Positions 22,858 to 36,179 of a stretch of DNA of 64,000 nucleotides are shown here, piece by piece (the stretch's first letter is position 1; each line of letters starts with the position of its first letter). The notes beneath the pieces were generated by a model. It had not been told where the DNA came from. It saw only the letters and a list, made by a program, of their open reading frames with translations, and made no database searches. A program made the position numbers and the translations under genes. Source of the DNA: Alnus glutinosa (Eukaryota > Streptophyta > Magnoliopsida > Fagales > Betulaceae); NCBI RefSeq assembly GCF_958979055.1, contig NC_084898.1:3420001-3484000 (forward strand), written 5' to 3'.

Positions 22858-23308
22858 ATTTTTCGTTAAGATTAATTCTAGACTAGATATTTGTACAATA
22901 TTATTTTTTCACATCCCAACATTAAACAAATTAAATTACTTCAATTCTCATAGTTCTAAATTCACTTTCGAAACTAAATCAGCATCTGATAGTCTCAAAA
23001 AATTTGAAATTATATTTAGAGTCGGTTTAGATTAAAAAATTCAAATAACACGATTTGAAACTAATAATTTTAAAATATAATTTTTAAAAATATAATTAAG
23101 CGTCAATTCCAAATAATTTATCTTATTTATGAAATCACAATATTAAACGCACTATTAAAATCTTAAAATTATAATACATTATTTTTTTTATTTTTTTTAG
23201 GGGGGGTGGGGCTTATACGGAAAAAAGTTGCCGTAGCATAAAGCAATATTGATAAAGAATATAATATTCTCCCCCAATGTGATTCCAGCATGATTCCTTG
23301 CAAAAGCA

Positions 23309-23339
<31 letters not shown>

Positions 23340-23989
23340 TAATAATAATAAACGAAAAGATTCCAGCTCGACAACAGACGCGCGCGGCTGACTCAGGCTG
23401 GCTTAGATATGTGCGTAAGGGAAATGGGCGTTTTAATAGTCGGTTGATTAGACTCGGTCACTTGGCAAACGGCCCACTTCTCTTAGCCACCACGCGTCAG
23501 CAAAGAGCCCCTCTCACTTCATTTGAAACCGACTTAACGGTATAAATATTGTCACGTTATTTAAATGTTTTTTTTTAAAGTACTAAGATATTTATAACAT
23601 TTCAAGCTCTAAGGTTTTTTAAAAAAATAATAAAAATTTATTACTAATTTTTTTTATTTTTTAGTTTTGTCCTCTAAATTTTATTTTATTTTTTAATTTG
23701 ACCTCTCAAATTTCAAATGCTGACTACGCCCTTAGTGAAATGACCTTTAAAATGGAGATGATTCTATTATGAAGACATGTACAATACTTTGAGATTCATA
23801 TAAAAGAACCAATCAAATATGGTTTTAAATATTAATTTAAATGATTAATAAGTTCACCATTATTAGAGCAATTTTAGTGAGTTCTTTGTAGTTTAGATAA
23901 ATTTTAGCTAAAAAAATCTACTTTTACCATTCTAACTAACCAATTTTCAAAAGCACTACTAATCAAAATCACCACCACACACATATATA
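22858..23989. other. 3' flank of the MATE gene with low-complexity repeats
   Basis: AT-rich DNA with no canonical AATAAA just after the stop. It holds a 'gcgattttaaa' family fragment (about 23010-23170), a G-run near 23200 and an (AAT)n array (23310-23351). No gene. Confidence 0.5.
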
Positions 23990-24255
23990 TTATTAAATAG
24001 TCACTTATATTTCAAAAGCTTAAATAGAAAATGATAAATTTTAAATATTTTAACACTCCTTCTCAAATACTGGAGGCTTAAATGTCTCACACTTAATAAG
24101 CGAGACCCTACACATAAAATATTTAATTAAAATGATATGTGAATTATAGAGATGAAAATTGAACTAAGGACTTCGACTCTGATACCATGTTACATAATCG
24201 ATCATTTATCCATTTGATTAATATTCTAACGTATACCAAGCACCCATTTGATGAT
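23990..24255 (-). mobile_element. Second TRIM-like element (decayed)
   Basis: It repeats the layout of 18204-18424. An LTR-like block ends attttaaca at 24055, followed by a purine tract complement (ctccttctc). A primer-binding-site complement gactctgatacca at 24175-24187 abuts a second block starting TGTTAC at 24188. The LTRs are diverged and the right end is uncertain. Confidence 0.6.
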
Positions 24256-24592
24256 CTCTACCGTTTCATCACTCGTCGATCGATCTATACTAAAATCACT
24301 AGTACTCCATACCTTAAAATAACTGGAATAATATTGGATGATCATAATTAATTAAACCTTTTTATCTCAAGGGTTTGATTTCAATAAGACGTACCACTTC
24401 TGGATATATATACTGACCCTTTAACTCTTAAAAAATCAAATCTTAATTACTTCCATTTGTCTTTCTCTTTGACATTGATGCTGAAGTAGTACTGTTCTTA
24501 TAACCAGATTCATACAATTAAATTAACCGAAAGTAATGATACCAAGTGAGATTATATATATGAATGGAATCAAATAAAGGTTGGTTTAACAG

Positions 24593-24934
24593 TGTAGATC
24601 GAGTACGAATTATCTCGTCTCATTCATATTATTCTGTTAATATGAATGGAATCAAACCGTACGTGGAAATTATTTCTTCTGCTTTAATTTCATGCCTTCT
24701 TAAGGTTGTGATGCGCAGCATTAATTATTGCTGTCGACCTTCAAGATCTAGACGTACAACTAACACATGTAGATCGAGTATGAACTATCTCGTCTCATTC
24801 ATATTATTCTGTTAATATGAATGGAATCAAACCGTGGAAATTATTTCTTCTGCTTTTCATGCCTTCTTAAGGTTGTGCTGCGCAGCATTAATTATTGCTG
24901 TCGATCTTCAAGATCTAGACGTACAACTAACGCA
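24593..24934. repeat. Tandem duplication, 176-bp period, each with a hairpin
   Basis: Copies start tgtagatcgagta at 24593 and 24769 and end gacgtacaactaac. Copy 2 lacks about 9 bases. Each carries a perfect stem cattcatatta / taatatgaatg with a 6-base loop. ORFs through it (24564-24815, 24821-25009) read the repeat and have no family. Confidence 0.9.
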
Positions 24935-25009
24935 TGGGGAGTGTGCATGCATGGATATATATATATATATATATATCAAAGTAACGAAGGCATGGGAGTG
25001 AACTTATAG

Positions 25010-26285
25010 CTTGCGTATCTGCATTTGGCGTCTCTGTGTGGGATCATCACTAGAATTAAAACATTGTAGATGCCGATCGAGAGACCTTTAGTCACCCCAT
25101 TCAACATCTACCTCCACTTGCAAACCATATTCAATTATCAACTACGTACCCATCTCCCCCCCCCTCTCTCTCTCTCTCTCTCTCTATTTTAATCTTAAGA
25201 AAAATAATGCATGGATGAAAAATAATGAGTTTTGAATTAAACTGAAATATGTCCAAAATAAATGAAATTCTCTCATATGTATTTTTAATAGAGGATGTTA
25301 TATAGAATTATATGCATTTTGGATACATGTTTGTTTAATAGATTAGGTTGAAAAAAATTTCCCCAACGTATCCAGTTTGAAGAAAAACTGTCATGCCAAT
25401 GCCATGGCCCTCCAATCCCCCCAGATAATTTCGTAAAACAATATTTGGGAGCACGTTTGGTACACTAAATTAATGATGATTCCTTAGGAATAGGAACGAG
25501 CTAGTATTACTAAGAATGCAAGAAGCTAGAATGGATTGACTTTTTCTATTCTTTTGTTTGGCGAAACTTATAAGTGACGGAGTTTTCTCTAAAATTCCAA
25601 TTTGGTAAATACTTTGTGTTTCTAATTTATGATGTTCCGTATATGTGGAATATTGAATGTTAAACAAGAAAACCCCTCAGGGTTTGACTTTTGACTTTTC
25701 TTTTTTCTTTATTTTATTTACAGTAATGGCCAGAAGCCCCCATATATATATATCTAGATGGTTGACTATTTTATTTACAGCAAGGTTTGCTTAAAAATGG
25801 CTGGGAACATGCACCTGGAGAAGAAGAGGCTAGGTACGCCGGCTTTTCAATGCCGCCGGAAATTGTTTAATTACTCCTTTGAATTTTCGTCAGGACAGCA
25901 GCCGCTGAGCGCCGGCTTACAAAAATTCTACATTATCTTGCATAACACTTCAATTGATGAAGATAATCATTGTATTTTCAAATACCCATTTTCCATTAAA
26001 AAACTACAATAAATTAAAAGAAGTTGAGAAAGACGTGAATTGTGTGGGATTAGGGACAGAAATTTCCGGAGGGAAACAGGTTGACATACATCATGCTTAT
26101 GGTACGTAGATAGCTTGGCAATTTTTTATTCTTCAAATTTTATAACCACAGTATATCTTTTATGATATGTAATTGTTTTTTAAAAAAAAAAAAATTTGAA
26201 AAATATAATCTACATTAATTAATTCAGAATAGCAATAGTTTAGAAAGTACTTACTCGGACCATAGTTGCTTACGATCGAGCCTGT
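25010..26285. other. Spacer, nothing recognised
   Basis: Contains a (TC)n run (25163-25186). The 84-residue ORF 25758-26012 has more even codon use than its surroundings (GNMHLEKKRLGTPAFQCRRK) but no family I can name. Confidence 0.4.
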
Positions 26286-26289
26286 TTGC

Positions 26290-26575
26290 CTTGCGATTTC
26301 GCAGGTAAAAAATGTGATTTTAAACAAAATTGCGAAAAGTATATTGCTTGCAAGTGCATTGTTAAAAAAAAAAATAAATAAATAAAAAAAAAATAAAAAA
26401 ATAAATTGTGGTTTGAAAACATAGAAAATATTTCAGTGTTTTCAAATTGTAAGTAAACGTGTGCGTTTTTAAAAGCATACGATTTTAAAGAATTAATTGT
26501 AATTTTAAAAAGCACGCGTTTTAAAATAATTGTTATTTTTAAATCACACATTTTGAAACCGTAAATTCAAAGGAA
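26290..26575. repeat. 'gcgattttaaa' family copy
   Basis: It runs from ttgcgatttcgcaggtaaa to acattttgaaaccgtaaat, matching the family ends seen at 7052-7368 and 19622-20035. Confidence 0.6.
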
Positions 26576-26804
26576 CCTAAGCTTTAGATTGAAGGACCAA
26601 GATTTTGATATTGGAAATAGCACAATATTCCTTACCATTTAATTCTCTTTGGAGAGAAATAGATAGGTTATAAGTCTATTTTATTTTTCATGTAAAGGAG
26701 CTAGTGTGGTTTGATGGATAATCACATGCTAATTAATATATAGATATAATTAGCCCAAAACCCTTATTCACAATTATGTTTTTATCATTTAATACTATTA
26801 AGTA

Positions 26805-26825
26805 AGGATGTACATGTGGCCAGGT

Positions 26826-26877
<52 letters not shown>

Positions 26878-26965
26878 CTACACGTATTTACTATCCGCAA
26901 TTATTCGTTATTTACTATCCATTATCCACACACGTTAGTACAGATCCGGTTATTAAAAACCGATC
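26805..26965. repeat. hAT-like end with (TA)n array
   Basis: Opens taaggatgtacatgtgg, then a (TA)n run (26827-26876), then tatccgcaattattcg and tccggttattaaaaacc words like those at 720-835 and 48052. No partner end found. Confidence 0.35.
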
Positions 26966-26999
26966 TTTAGAACAATCTTTTACTAAAAAAAAAAAAATC

Positions 27000-29157
27000 A
27001 AGAGTTGGTTAAAATTACCACATCATTATTTTAGAATAATTATTAGATAAAAATATAATTTCTAACCTTACTTATAATTAAATTAATCCCAATATAACAT
27101 AATATATATTTAAATAATATATGTGACATGTGGGTCATCTTTGGTCTCCTATAAAGATACGTGTTCAAACATTATTTGCATGCAAATGCACAATTCAAAT
27201 TAGATACTTCTTTTAAAAAAAAAACAAATTAAGGAAATGACAATTCGAATGCTCAAACTGCAAACAATAATAGTGATAATTATATTGCCGAGAGGGTGTG
27301 GTTCATCATTAATGCTGTCCTCTAATCTGTTTTGGCTTGTTTGCCCTTTTGCTATGAAATGACAAATAATTTTCTATATAATTAAGTATGAATCATGATG
27401 CTCATAATTTTCTATAAGAAATTAAATAGGATCATGATTCATGCTCATACTTATCCAGGATTATATATATATAATGTGATAAAAAAAGAAGAAGAAGAAG
27501 AAGAAGAAAAAAAACATATCTTTGTGATATGATCGAAAGCCACGTGGTTGTCCATGCATGCATGTTGTCCGTTTGGGGGTAGACAAGACGCAAGTTGGTT
27601 GCTTCCCACATCATCCCTTGGACAATTATAATGGGTAAGACCATAAAACAAATAATATAAAAAAATCTACCCAACTTCATTTGACCTTCCCTTGCTTGAT
27701 AAAATTTCAATTCCCATTTGTTTTTTTTTTTTTTATTATTATTAATTTATAGGCAAGTGTTGAAAACTAAAAACATACGAAGGCACGACGAAAAGAAAGA
27801 CAAGGGATAAAGTTTTCGTCCAAGATCATGAGAGGGAATTATTCTAATTCAATAAATTGATATCAAATCCTTAGAGCTCGTGATTAATTCTCACATGCAT
27901 TCATTAAATGCTATGAGAACAAATATTAGTTTATATTAATAGACTGAATTGAAGAAATTTCCACCAACCAAATTTATAGGCTTAATTTGGACTAGTATTG
28001 GTCTTTTTTTAATAATTTAAAGAATATTTTATTCTCACATAATCTCGCATTTGGAAAATTGAGATCTTAAACTTTTTTCTTTAAACAAACACATGCATCA
28101 ATATTGGAATACTAATTCTAGTTGAGCATGATCTAAATTAGAGGAGCAATACTATTTAATTAGCATAGTATTATACGACTATCATAATAGTTTGAAAGCA
28201 CTATGGTCTATGGCTCATGTGACTTCATATAAGGAAAAGAGCTAATGTTATCCACAGTGGGAGACAGGACATGGTGTGAGGGTTTTAGCAAAAGATCCAA
28301 CTCCCTTTTCTTTGTCTTTGCCCCCACCAAAGTCATCAATTTCTGCTCATTAACCTTCCCTTAGACCCGGCAACACAGCCATCGCTCACGTGTCAAAATA
28401 ATTTGTCTAAAGTTTCATGATCATCACAATTCCTCAAACACTATTATTGCAAATGGTGCATACATTTCTCTTTGAAAACTACATATTCTAGAGACATCGA
28501 TCACACTTATCAAAATACATAATTGACATGCAGACTGTTACGACAGTTTGTAAGTTTACGTGACACTCATCGTGCCAACCAATTAAAATTAATTATTATT
28601 AATAAGTAAAAGTGCCATATGATCTCTCATATCGATCAGTTTTTAATTAAGTATATATAATACTCATTACATCAGTCACTAAATAACTAAATTTGATTGT
28701 GGGTGATGATATAGTAGTGCCACGTGTACTATCATCATATCCATTTGTATAAAATTCATAATAAAAAAATAAAAAAAATTATAGTACTTTCTTGAATGCA
28801 GGCATATATAGACATTTTGTTTAAAAGTTTGATTTTTTTTTTTTATTTTCTTTTTTTGTTTAGTAAACAATAAAATTAGATCCAAGTCATAAAAAACGGA
28901 AGTATAAATTATGAAATCATGTTGACGTTTCAAAAAGTATGAGTACTCTTCAATAATTCTCTTAAGAGCCAATTGAAAGCTGGAATTCTTATTTTTTAAA
29001 TGCATTATTGTTATTTGGTAGATGGCTGATCAAGTGCTATCCATAAAGCTCTTTCTATTTTTTTTATTTTTTTATTTTCTTTTTTTTTAGTATTATTTTG
29101 TTTGTTATAGCACATTCTCAGAAAAACATGTCTATTAGCGAATGCATGGGTCAATCA

Positions 29158-29160
<3 letters not shown>
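27000..29160. other. Spacer, nothing recognised
   Basis: AT-rich DNA with a (GAA)n run (27487-27508), poly-T tracts and a (TA)n array (29163-29197) just beyond. No supported gene. Confidence 0.5.
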
Positions 29161-29199
<39 letters not shown>

Positions 29200-29789
29200 C
29201 GTAATTGGAGGCCACTTGGGATATATATAATACAACACCCCTAAAACCCTTTATCATCATCATAGATAGAATCAAAGGGTTTGGCAGGGGGCATGAATCC
29301 GCCCCCTCCCCGATTTCAAAATTTGTATATAGTTTGAAACGGAGTCAAAAAAATCCTAAGAACTAGAACCTTTCGGAGGCCATGGCTTCTTAGAGACCTT
29401 CTGGTTTCATCTCTGTCTCTCACCGTACGTGGATGCAATCTTACCAATTCGAGGGAATTATATAAATCATTGTAAGCTTGACCATTGTTAGAGAGCCTAA
29501 AAATTATAATAAAAAGAAATTTCCAATTTAATAAATATTAGAATGTTAGATCAATTCTACATGAGAAATCCGAAACAAATGACCAAGATGCATCCAAACA
29601 ATCCACTCGGCATATCTAATATTGCTCACCGACTGGGCCAATTGTTTGAACCCAAAAGAATTTAAGAGAAAAGTTTGGCTTTTATGCAAATCCATTAATG
29701 CTCTCTTCCCAGCTTCAAGACGCAAGACCAACCCATTATCCTTAAGCCCAAGAGTGGCCCAGTCTTTAACCTTTTTATTTATTTTTTTG

Positions 29790-30249
29790 ATAACTTCACT
29801 TAAGGGTATCGAACTATCGGCATATTTGACTTAAAGGTACTGAACTTCAAAACTTCTCAAATTAGGGTATCCAATTTTCAAGACATCTCAATTACAGGTA
29901 CTCCGTTAGGATTTGCAGTTAAATCCTACCAAAATTCTCAAAATACCCCTATGTTTATTTTTAAAAAAAAAAAATTATAAAACTTTTCAAAGATTCAGGA
30001 TTGAGTATTTTTGCAAATTCCATTAAATTCTTACGAACACTTAAATTCTAGCAAAATTTTTTCTTTTTTTTTTTCCTAAAAAAAATGAGAGGTATTTTAA
30101 AAATTTTGGCAGAATTTAATAATAAATCCTAATAAGTACATGTAATTGAGAGGTCTTGAAAATTGGATACCCTAGTTTGAAATGCTTTGAAGTTCAGTAC
30201 TCTTAAATCAAATAGGACGATAGCTCGGTACCTTTAAGTAAAGTTATCT
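29790..30249. mobile_element. Long-TIR MITE (460 bp)
   Basis: Arms of about 140 bp are inverted copies: gataacttcacttaagggta, ggtatccaattttcaagac and tccgttaggatt on the left, their complements on the right. A clean 9-bp duplication is obscured by T-runs. Confidence 0.8.
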
Positions 30250-30748
30250 TCTTTTTTTAATTAACCATTTTATTTTCAAACTATCTGGGTTATCTTTTTC
30301 TGCTCTTCAAAGGGTATTAATTCTAAAGACATATTAGCAAATCATTTCAAAGTTTTCATTTTACTAACCCTAAATCAGCTATCTCTTATTATTGATATGA
30401 AGATTTGTCCAATAATTTCAAACATCCTCCGCACCAAATTGCTATCTTCTCTTCTTGAAAAGCTAAGAAAGTTCACAAAAGCGCTAACTTATGTGCCTAC
30501 CTTTTAGCAAAATGAGTGGCCTCCATATCGTTTTCAGGAAGCGCTCTCATCTCCCTTTATATAACTCGTTTAACAAACAAATTATGTTGGGTTAACCTAA
30601 ACATGGCCCATTTCAATTTATTTAGACTTGTTTAATATAAATGAGTTAATTAAATTGATTCAAATAGTCTATATGACCGGATAAATTATAGTAACTATAC
30701 ACATTGACAACTAAATTCATGGCAATCAAACTATAACCATAATTAATA

Positions 30749-31283
30749 CGAAAAAAGAAAATTAAAGTTTAGTCCTTAGGTTTTAATGCAATTTCAATTT
30801 AATTTTTAAGTTTTCAATTTTTACAATTAAGTCCTTCAATTTTTCTCTAGTTTCAAATAGGTCCCTCCCCATCAACCTTACGTAAAATTAATTAACGATA
30901 TACCATGTTAAACCAATTAATTAATGTCATATAGCTCTCATTTGACAAGTCATATGGTGAAAGGCGGCATCCCTCACCAATAAGTAGTGGTCGGCCACCC
31001 CTCTAAAAAAAAATTGTTTTAATTTTTTATTTATGGTATATTAGTAATTTAAAATAATTGTGTCACGTGACACGTACAGTTGGCACATGAAGTGCCAAAC
31101 AAAAGACACGTGACATTAATTGATTAGTTTGACATGACATGCCATTAATTAATTGGATGCTAGATTGATTAAGGGACCTATGAAACTAACGAAAAACCTA
31201 AGGACCTAATTGTTAAAATTGAAAACTTATGAACTAAATTTAAATGGCATAAAGACCTAGGGACTAAATTTAATTTTTTTCCC
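30749..31283. mobile_element. Long-TIR Mutator-type MITE (535 bp)
   Basis: Inverted arms of about 150 bp contain tttagtccttaggtttt, aagttttcaattttt and ttaattaatgtcat with their complements. The flanks are an exact 9-bp duplication, taattaata (30740-30748 and 31284-31292). Confidence 0.88.
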
Positions 31284-32102
31284 TAATTAATAAACATAAT
31301 CTAACTTCTCTGTATAATATCCAATCAAAATAATATTACAGTCTAATAAAGTACATCTATGTAAACAAACACATGGCAATTAATTAAAGAAAATAAGATT
31401 ACATGTCAAATCGGATTTACACTTTAGGGTTTCAATTTTTTAAATAATTGTAGAAATAAAAATAAAAGTATAATTTATACGGGTTATGCAGGTTGACCCA
31501 AAATTAACCCATTTATTAATCGTGTCTAATCGGGTTGATCCAGTTTGATCCAAATTCTAGTCCGCTAATTTTGTGATGAATGTGTAAAAAATTATCACCT
31601 CTAATCTGATGTTCAGTTGTGACCACCCAATCGGACGTTGGGGGTGGTCAACTGGCCACCTGTAAAAGAGGTTGGGCAAAGTTTTTGGGTGATATGACAG
31701 TGTCACATCAGAGAGTATGGGGGTGGAAGTAAAACAGGAGGATAGCATTTCCCTAGGCTGAAAAATGGCCGTGAATAAACGATATTTTTATACATGTAAA
31801 AGTGATGCTCAAGTCCTTTTCGCCGAAAAACTAGTGATAGAAGTCGTTTCTTCAAGCATGTGTCCTGATCTAGTTGATTCATTTCCGTGAGACTTGCTCG
31901 GCTTAGCCACTACCATGTGTTTTGAGGGTAAATAGATAAGGATTCATGACAAATTCGTGATGGATGATAGCAAGTTAGTCCAAGCTCTCTAATTGTATGC
32001 ATGCATTATTCTTATGTCTTTATGCATGTTACATAAGCCTGACAATGGCGTCTGCCTTTTTTGGTCCCATATCATGTGAGAGTTAGTTGTAGCAGCCCAA
32101 AT

Positions 32103-32519
32103 ATCATGGCTGTATGTATGCCTATCTCCATGCTGTGAGGTCCATGTTCATCTGCATGACTCTTTGATAAGACTTAATTTCCGCTTTGTTGCTGATTTTG
32201 CTACGATCTTTCGTGTCTTCTATGGCTTAAGTATAATCTTAATCGTGTATATAAAGTTCTCGGACACCCTCCTCTTGCAAGCCGATTTTTAAGAGTTAGT
32301 TCTACTTGATCATGGTTGTATATACTTATGCCTATCTCCCTGCTGTGGGGTCCATTTCATCTGCATATATGGCTCTTTGATAAGAATTAATTTCCGCTTT
32401 GCTGCTGACTTTGTTACGATCTTACGTGTCTTCTATGGCTTAAGTACAATCTTAACCGTGTATATAAATCTATCGAACACCATTCCCTTGCAAGTTAGTT
32501 TTTAAGAGTAAGTTCTACC
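32103..32519. repeat. Tandem direct duplication, 206-bp period
   Basis: Copy 1 (32103-32306) and copy 2 (32309-32519) share tatgcctatctcc, tgctgtgrggtccat, tttgataaga, atttccgctttg, tgtcttctatggcttaag and cttgcaag, in order and about 88 percent alike by eye. Confidence 0.9.
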
Positions 32520-32899
32520 TGAAACTTGTATTGGCATTGTGCTTCGATGGTAAGATCATCTGCAGTTGGAGATGTAGATCGAGGATGTTAAACCTTCTTA
32601 AAGTGGGTTTATTTTTCCTAGTAATTAGCTTCTTGAAATTAAATTCCAAAAAATTATCTCCAACCGAAGGGAATGCACTCATGATATAGATCATTGTTGG
32701 CATGTGTTCTTCTGAACCACCGACCCGTAAGGGAACTCTCATTGTACCATTCTTGTTTCTTTACTCCAAAGTTAATCTATGGGAAGCATGCAACTAACAT
32801 GCTTGAGAACGTACCTTGAGGTTCTTTAAGTCATCACATCATTTTGTACTTCTTGTAGCAATAGGGAAAGGGAGATTAATTCTAATGATCAAGATTTGA

Positions 32900-33335
32900 A
32901 TATTATGGGAACCACATGGCAACATATATGTTGACAATAATTTACTCCAAGGCAAATTAGGGTAGTAGTCTCAATCCGGGTCAAACAAGAACTCTTTGAA
33001 AAATCTGGTCAATAGTCTAACTCCCAGTTGAATGTGGATAGGACTCTCAGACCAAATCAAACTCCAAGCACTCCTAAATTAAGTGGGAATAGCTAGAAAA
33101 TCTAATTCAGATTTAACTCCGTCTCTTTGCCTATAAATAGGTTCATACCCCAAGTATAAACTTCAAAGTGAATATTTTATGCATTAAGCATACTTTTCTC
33201 TTAAATACTGACTTAGGCATCGGAGTGAGATCTCTGTAAGGGTCTCTTGATTTCAGTTGTTTTGCAATATTGTTCTTGAGAGCGTTAAGAACATCAAAAA
33301 ATGTGTCGTTGACATTGTCCTGAAAACTGTCCTAA
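32900..33335 (+). mobile_element. Probable LTR remnant
   Basis: A TATA-like ctataaataggttcat at 33131 is followed by a leader with ctgacttaggcatcggagtg, a wording common in plant LTR R/U5 regions. Neither end is sharp and no second LTR is present. Confidence 0.45.
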
Positions 33336-33479
33336 CAATATATAATATCAGACAATCCGACCAGGCAGATTCTTCATACAAAATGAAGTCAAACAATATG
33401 ATCGATGTTCATATAGATACAAACAGAAGGTATACAAAACTTGTGAGTTGCTCACATAGACCCTAAAAACCGAACTCAA

Positions 33480-34780
33480 TTTAGTTCTTTTCCAAATGTG
33501 CCACCCTAAGGCTAATATTTATGATAAATGGATGGCATAATAAGTACATAAACATACAACGGCAGAGTCTTTGAGGGATTAGGATCCCTCAGACTCCCTT
33601 ACCTAAATTTCAAGGAATTCGGACAGAGAATGAGAGGGGGTACGGGCCGGGGTGTCCGAGCAGTTGGGCACCTCCTTTCTCATTTCCTGCAATTCTGGTA
33701 GGAAATTCCAGAGAATTGGGATCGCTCTTTGAGATAATATTTCCTCAGTGAGGAAAATTCGGATTGTGATATTACGTGAACTCTCTCATTTTCCTAACCT
33801 CAATCAAAACTATGATCCAAAAAAGCTCTCAATGAAAATTGACTGAGAAAGTGAATTTTGTGTGATTATGCATTTGTAGCAGCATCATAACATGGGCACA
33901 TGTATTTTCTTTTCCATCGCTTCACCATATAGTCTTTACCCCTAGAGCATAATCTATATTCAAATAAATCCAGCATTTATTAACAAGAATGGAAAATGCC
34001 ATGAGTTAACCATTCTACATCATGCTAAAAGACTCAGCATAAGTCTTAGATTTAACAAAATTTTATGAGGACTATAGCAAATTTGCAGATAAATATTTTT
34101 TTACTTTTTTTTTTTTTCTGGAAAGTGATAATCTGCTTGAAGAACAAGTTGGGTTTCATATTATGAAGATTCTCCACTATTATCCTATCACCCCTTCTAA
34201 AGTCAGACCTACCTTTCTATCATTATTGTATGATTAATAAGGAGAATATATGGTATATAATTATTTCTTCTGCATTAACCACTACTGCATATACAACAGG
34301 ACACAAGCTATAAATTATCAAAAAGATGAATTGATTGGCCAAATGGTCCCCAGCCAGAGGGATTATTAAATCTAAATCCTTTACTTCTGAATAAAATTAA
34401 GGCTATGATTGGCCTTTATGGTCCCAAAACCCCACACACACATACAGAGTCAACACTAACAGCTGTAGTAACAAACTCTTCCAATTGAATTGAATTATCA
34501 CCAAATTGTGTATTACACATTGATAACTAGGTAACCATTTGAAGTATACATAGTCCCTTCCCTTCACTTATACTTTTTCCTGTCCACCATATGCTATATA
34601 CAGATTGTAGAGAACAGATTATGCCAAAAGGCAAAATAACTAAATATGCACACCTTCATTATAATTCAGAGATAAAGAGATCTTTAAAATCTGAGACAGA
34701 AAAGAGTGGAAAAACGAATGCCTAAATAACCCAATCAGCCTTTGTTTGACCATATGAATTGAGGATGTCCTCCTTGAAAG
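33480..34780. other. Spacer downstream of the BAG gene
   Basis: No supported gene. 33560-33760 is less AT-rich with ggggtacgggccggggtgtccg and inverted gaattcgg/ccagagaattggg-like words, possibly an old element. The last 300 bases before 34790 would hold the BAG 3' UTR. Confidence 0.4.
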
Positions 34781-34791
34781 AGTTCTATGCA

Positions 34792-35923
34792 TTAATCAAA
34801 GGTTTCCCATTGTGTTGTTACCACAACTGACTCAGAATGCCTCAAAGGTTGCTGCCCCTGCTGCTTTTGAACTGGAATTATAGGAATTTGTCTGGATGAA
34901 TGTGCTTGTTGCTGCCATGGGATTTTACCGACATTGCTTCTGGGTTTGGAATTTTGCAACTTCAATGCATCAAGAGTTTCAATGTGCTTCTGAACTCTCC
35001 TCACCTTCAAGATGGCCATTCCAAAACTAATGACTTGATTGCCTTTGTAAGGAATAAGCATTAATACAATGTAATAACAAAACCAAAAATACCTGCACCC
35101 TTCTCTGTAATTTTAGGTCTCCCTCAACAAGAACTCCATCCAACTTCACTAACTTTGCCATGAACATTTCAGTCAAATCATCCACATCCACCTCCGGGAC
35201 TCCGCCGTCTCTAGAAGCTCTTGCTTCCAAAGCAGTAACCTAAAGAATTGCAGTAAAAGACCAATTAGTCAAAATCTTAAACCAATTCCTCTATGAATCA
35301 ATTCTATATTGTTCTTAATTATGTGAAAACTTACCTGCCCAGCAAGTTTGTCGACTTCCAAACTGATTTCTGCCAAGGATTTTGAGGCCTTTTCAAACTT
35401 TGCATTTTTTAGCATCTCAAGGCACCTTCTTTCTCTGCTCTCAATGTCCTCAACAAGCACAATTTTTGAGCCGTCTTTCACTCTTGCTGCATCAAGATAG
35501 GCTTTGGAATCTCTCTCCTTGTTCTTGAATATCAACTTCTGATCCTGAGGGTACAAGCCAGTAGATTCCGCCAACATTTTCTTCAATTCCCCTGCAACCA
35601 AAGATTCAACTTCCATTAACAAATTCAAAACTCCTCTCCATTGAAAACTCAAATCAAAATACTTGTTCAAACAAAGAATACAAGCTCCAATAATTCTTAT
35701 TACCAAAGCTTGCTTGGGAACTTATTTGAATTTCGCGGTATGAAGAGCCATACTTCACTCTAACTTTAATGGTAGGAATCGATTGAGAACTACCATTCAT
35801 ATCCCGCTTCTGTACCAACATTCCTCCTGGCCTAACTTCCAAGTCTGCAATATTTGGACTGCCTCCATCACCAACAGAGTTATTATTTGACATTGAAAAC
35901 ATGCTGTTAATCTTTGAATTCAT
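34792..35923 (-). CDS. BAG family molecular chaperone regulator (BAG1-4 type)
   Basis: Four exons on the minus strand: 35704-35923, 35335-35591, 35093-35239 and 34792-35004, all GT-AG with consistent phases, giving 278 residues. The N-terminal part has the plant BAG signature DLEVRPGGMLVQKRD (about 27-41). A ubiquitin-like domain follows at about 51-118 (TIKVRVKYGSSYREI, FGELKKMLAESTGLYPQDQK, LIFKNKERDSKAYLD). The BAG three-helix bundle is at about 140-225 (SKSLAEISLEVDKLAGQ, LTEMFMAKLVKLDGVLVEGD, RVQKHIETLDALK). The C-terminus VVVTTQWETFD is typical of BAG1-4. These proteins bind the ATPase domain of Hsp70/Hsc70 as nucleotide-exchange co-chaperones and act in stress responses and protein triage. 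Which of BAG1-4 it is cannot be settled. It is isolated between repeats. Confidence 0.93.
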
Positions 35924-36179
35924 TGGCTTCCTCTATATACTCTTGGTTCTGAATCCAAAAGACTCGAGATAATGAAAAGAACAAAAAATCTGCTTGAGCA
36001 AAAACGCCACAAAAGTTCAGATTTTCCAAGTTCTTGCCTTGGACTGGAAGAAAACCAGAAGTGAAGAAAGAAGCTTAGGCCTCTCAAAAGTTGTCTTCGA
36101 TGTGATATGCTATGGAACCCAGTTGGGACACAGTAAGATGGAAGAACATAGCGTGGAAAATCCTTACGGTAAATGGTAG

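Noticed and set aside
25758..26012. 84-residue plus-strand ORF as a small gene
   Set aside because: No family, no clear promoter or homolog I can name; kept only as a remark in the spacer entry.
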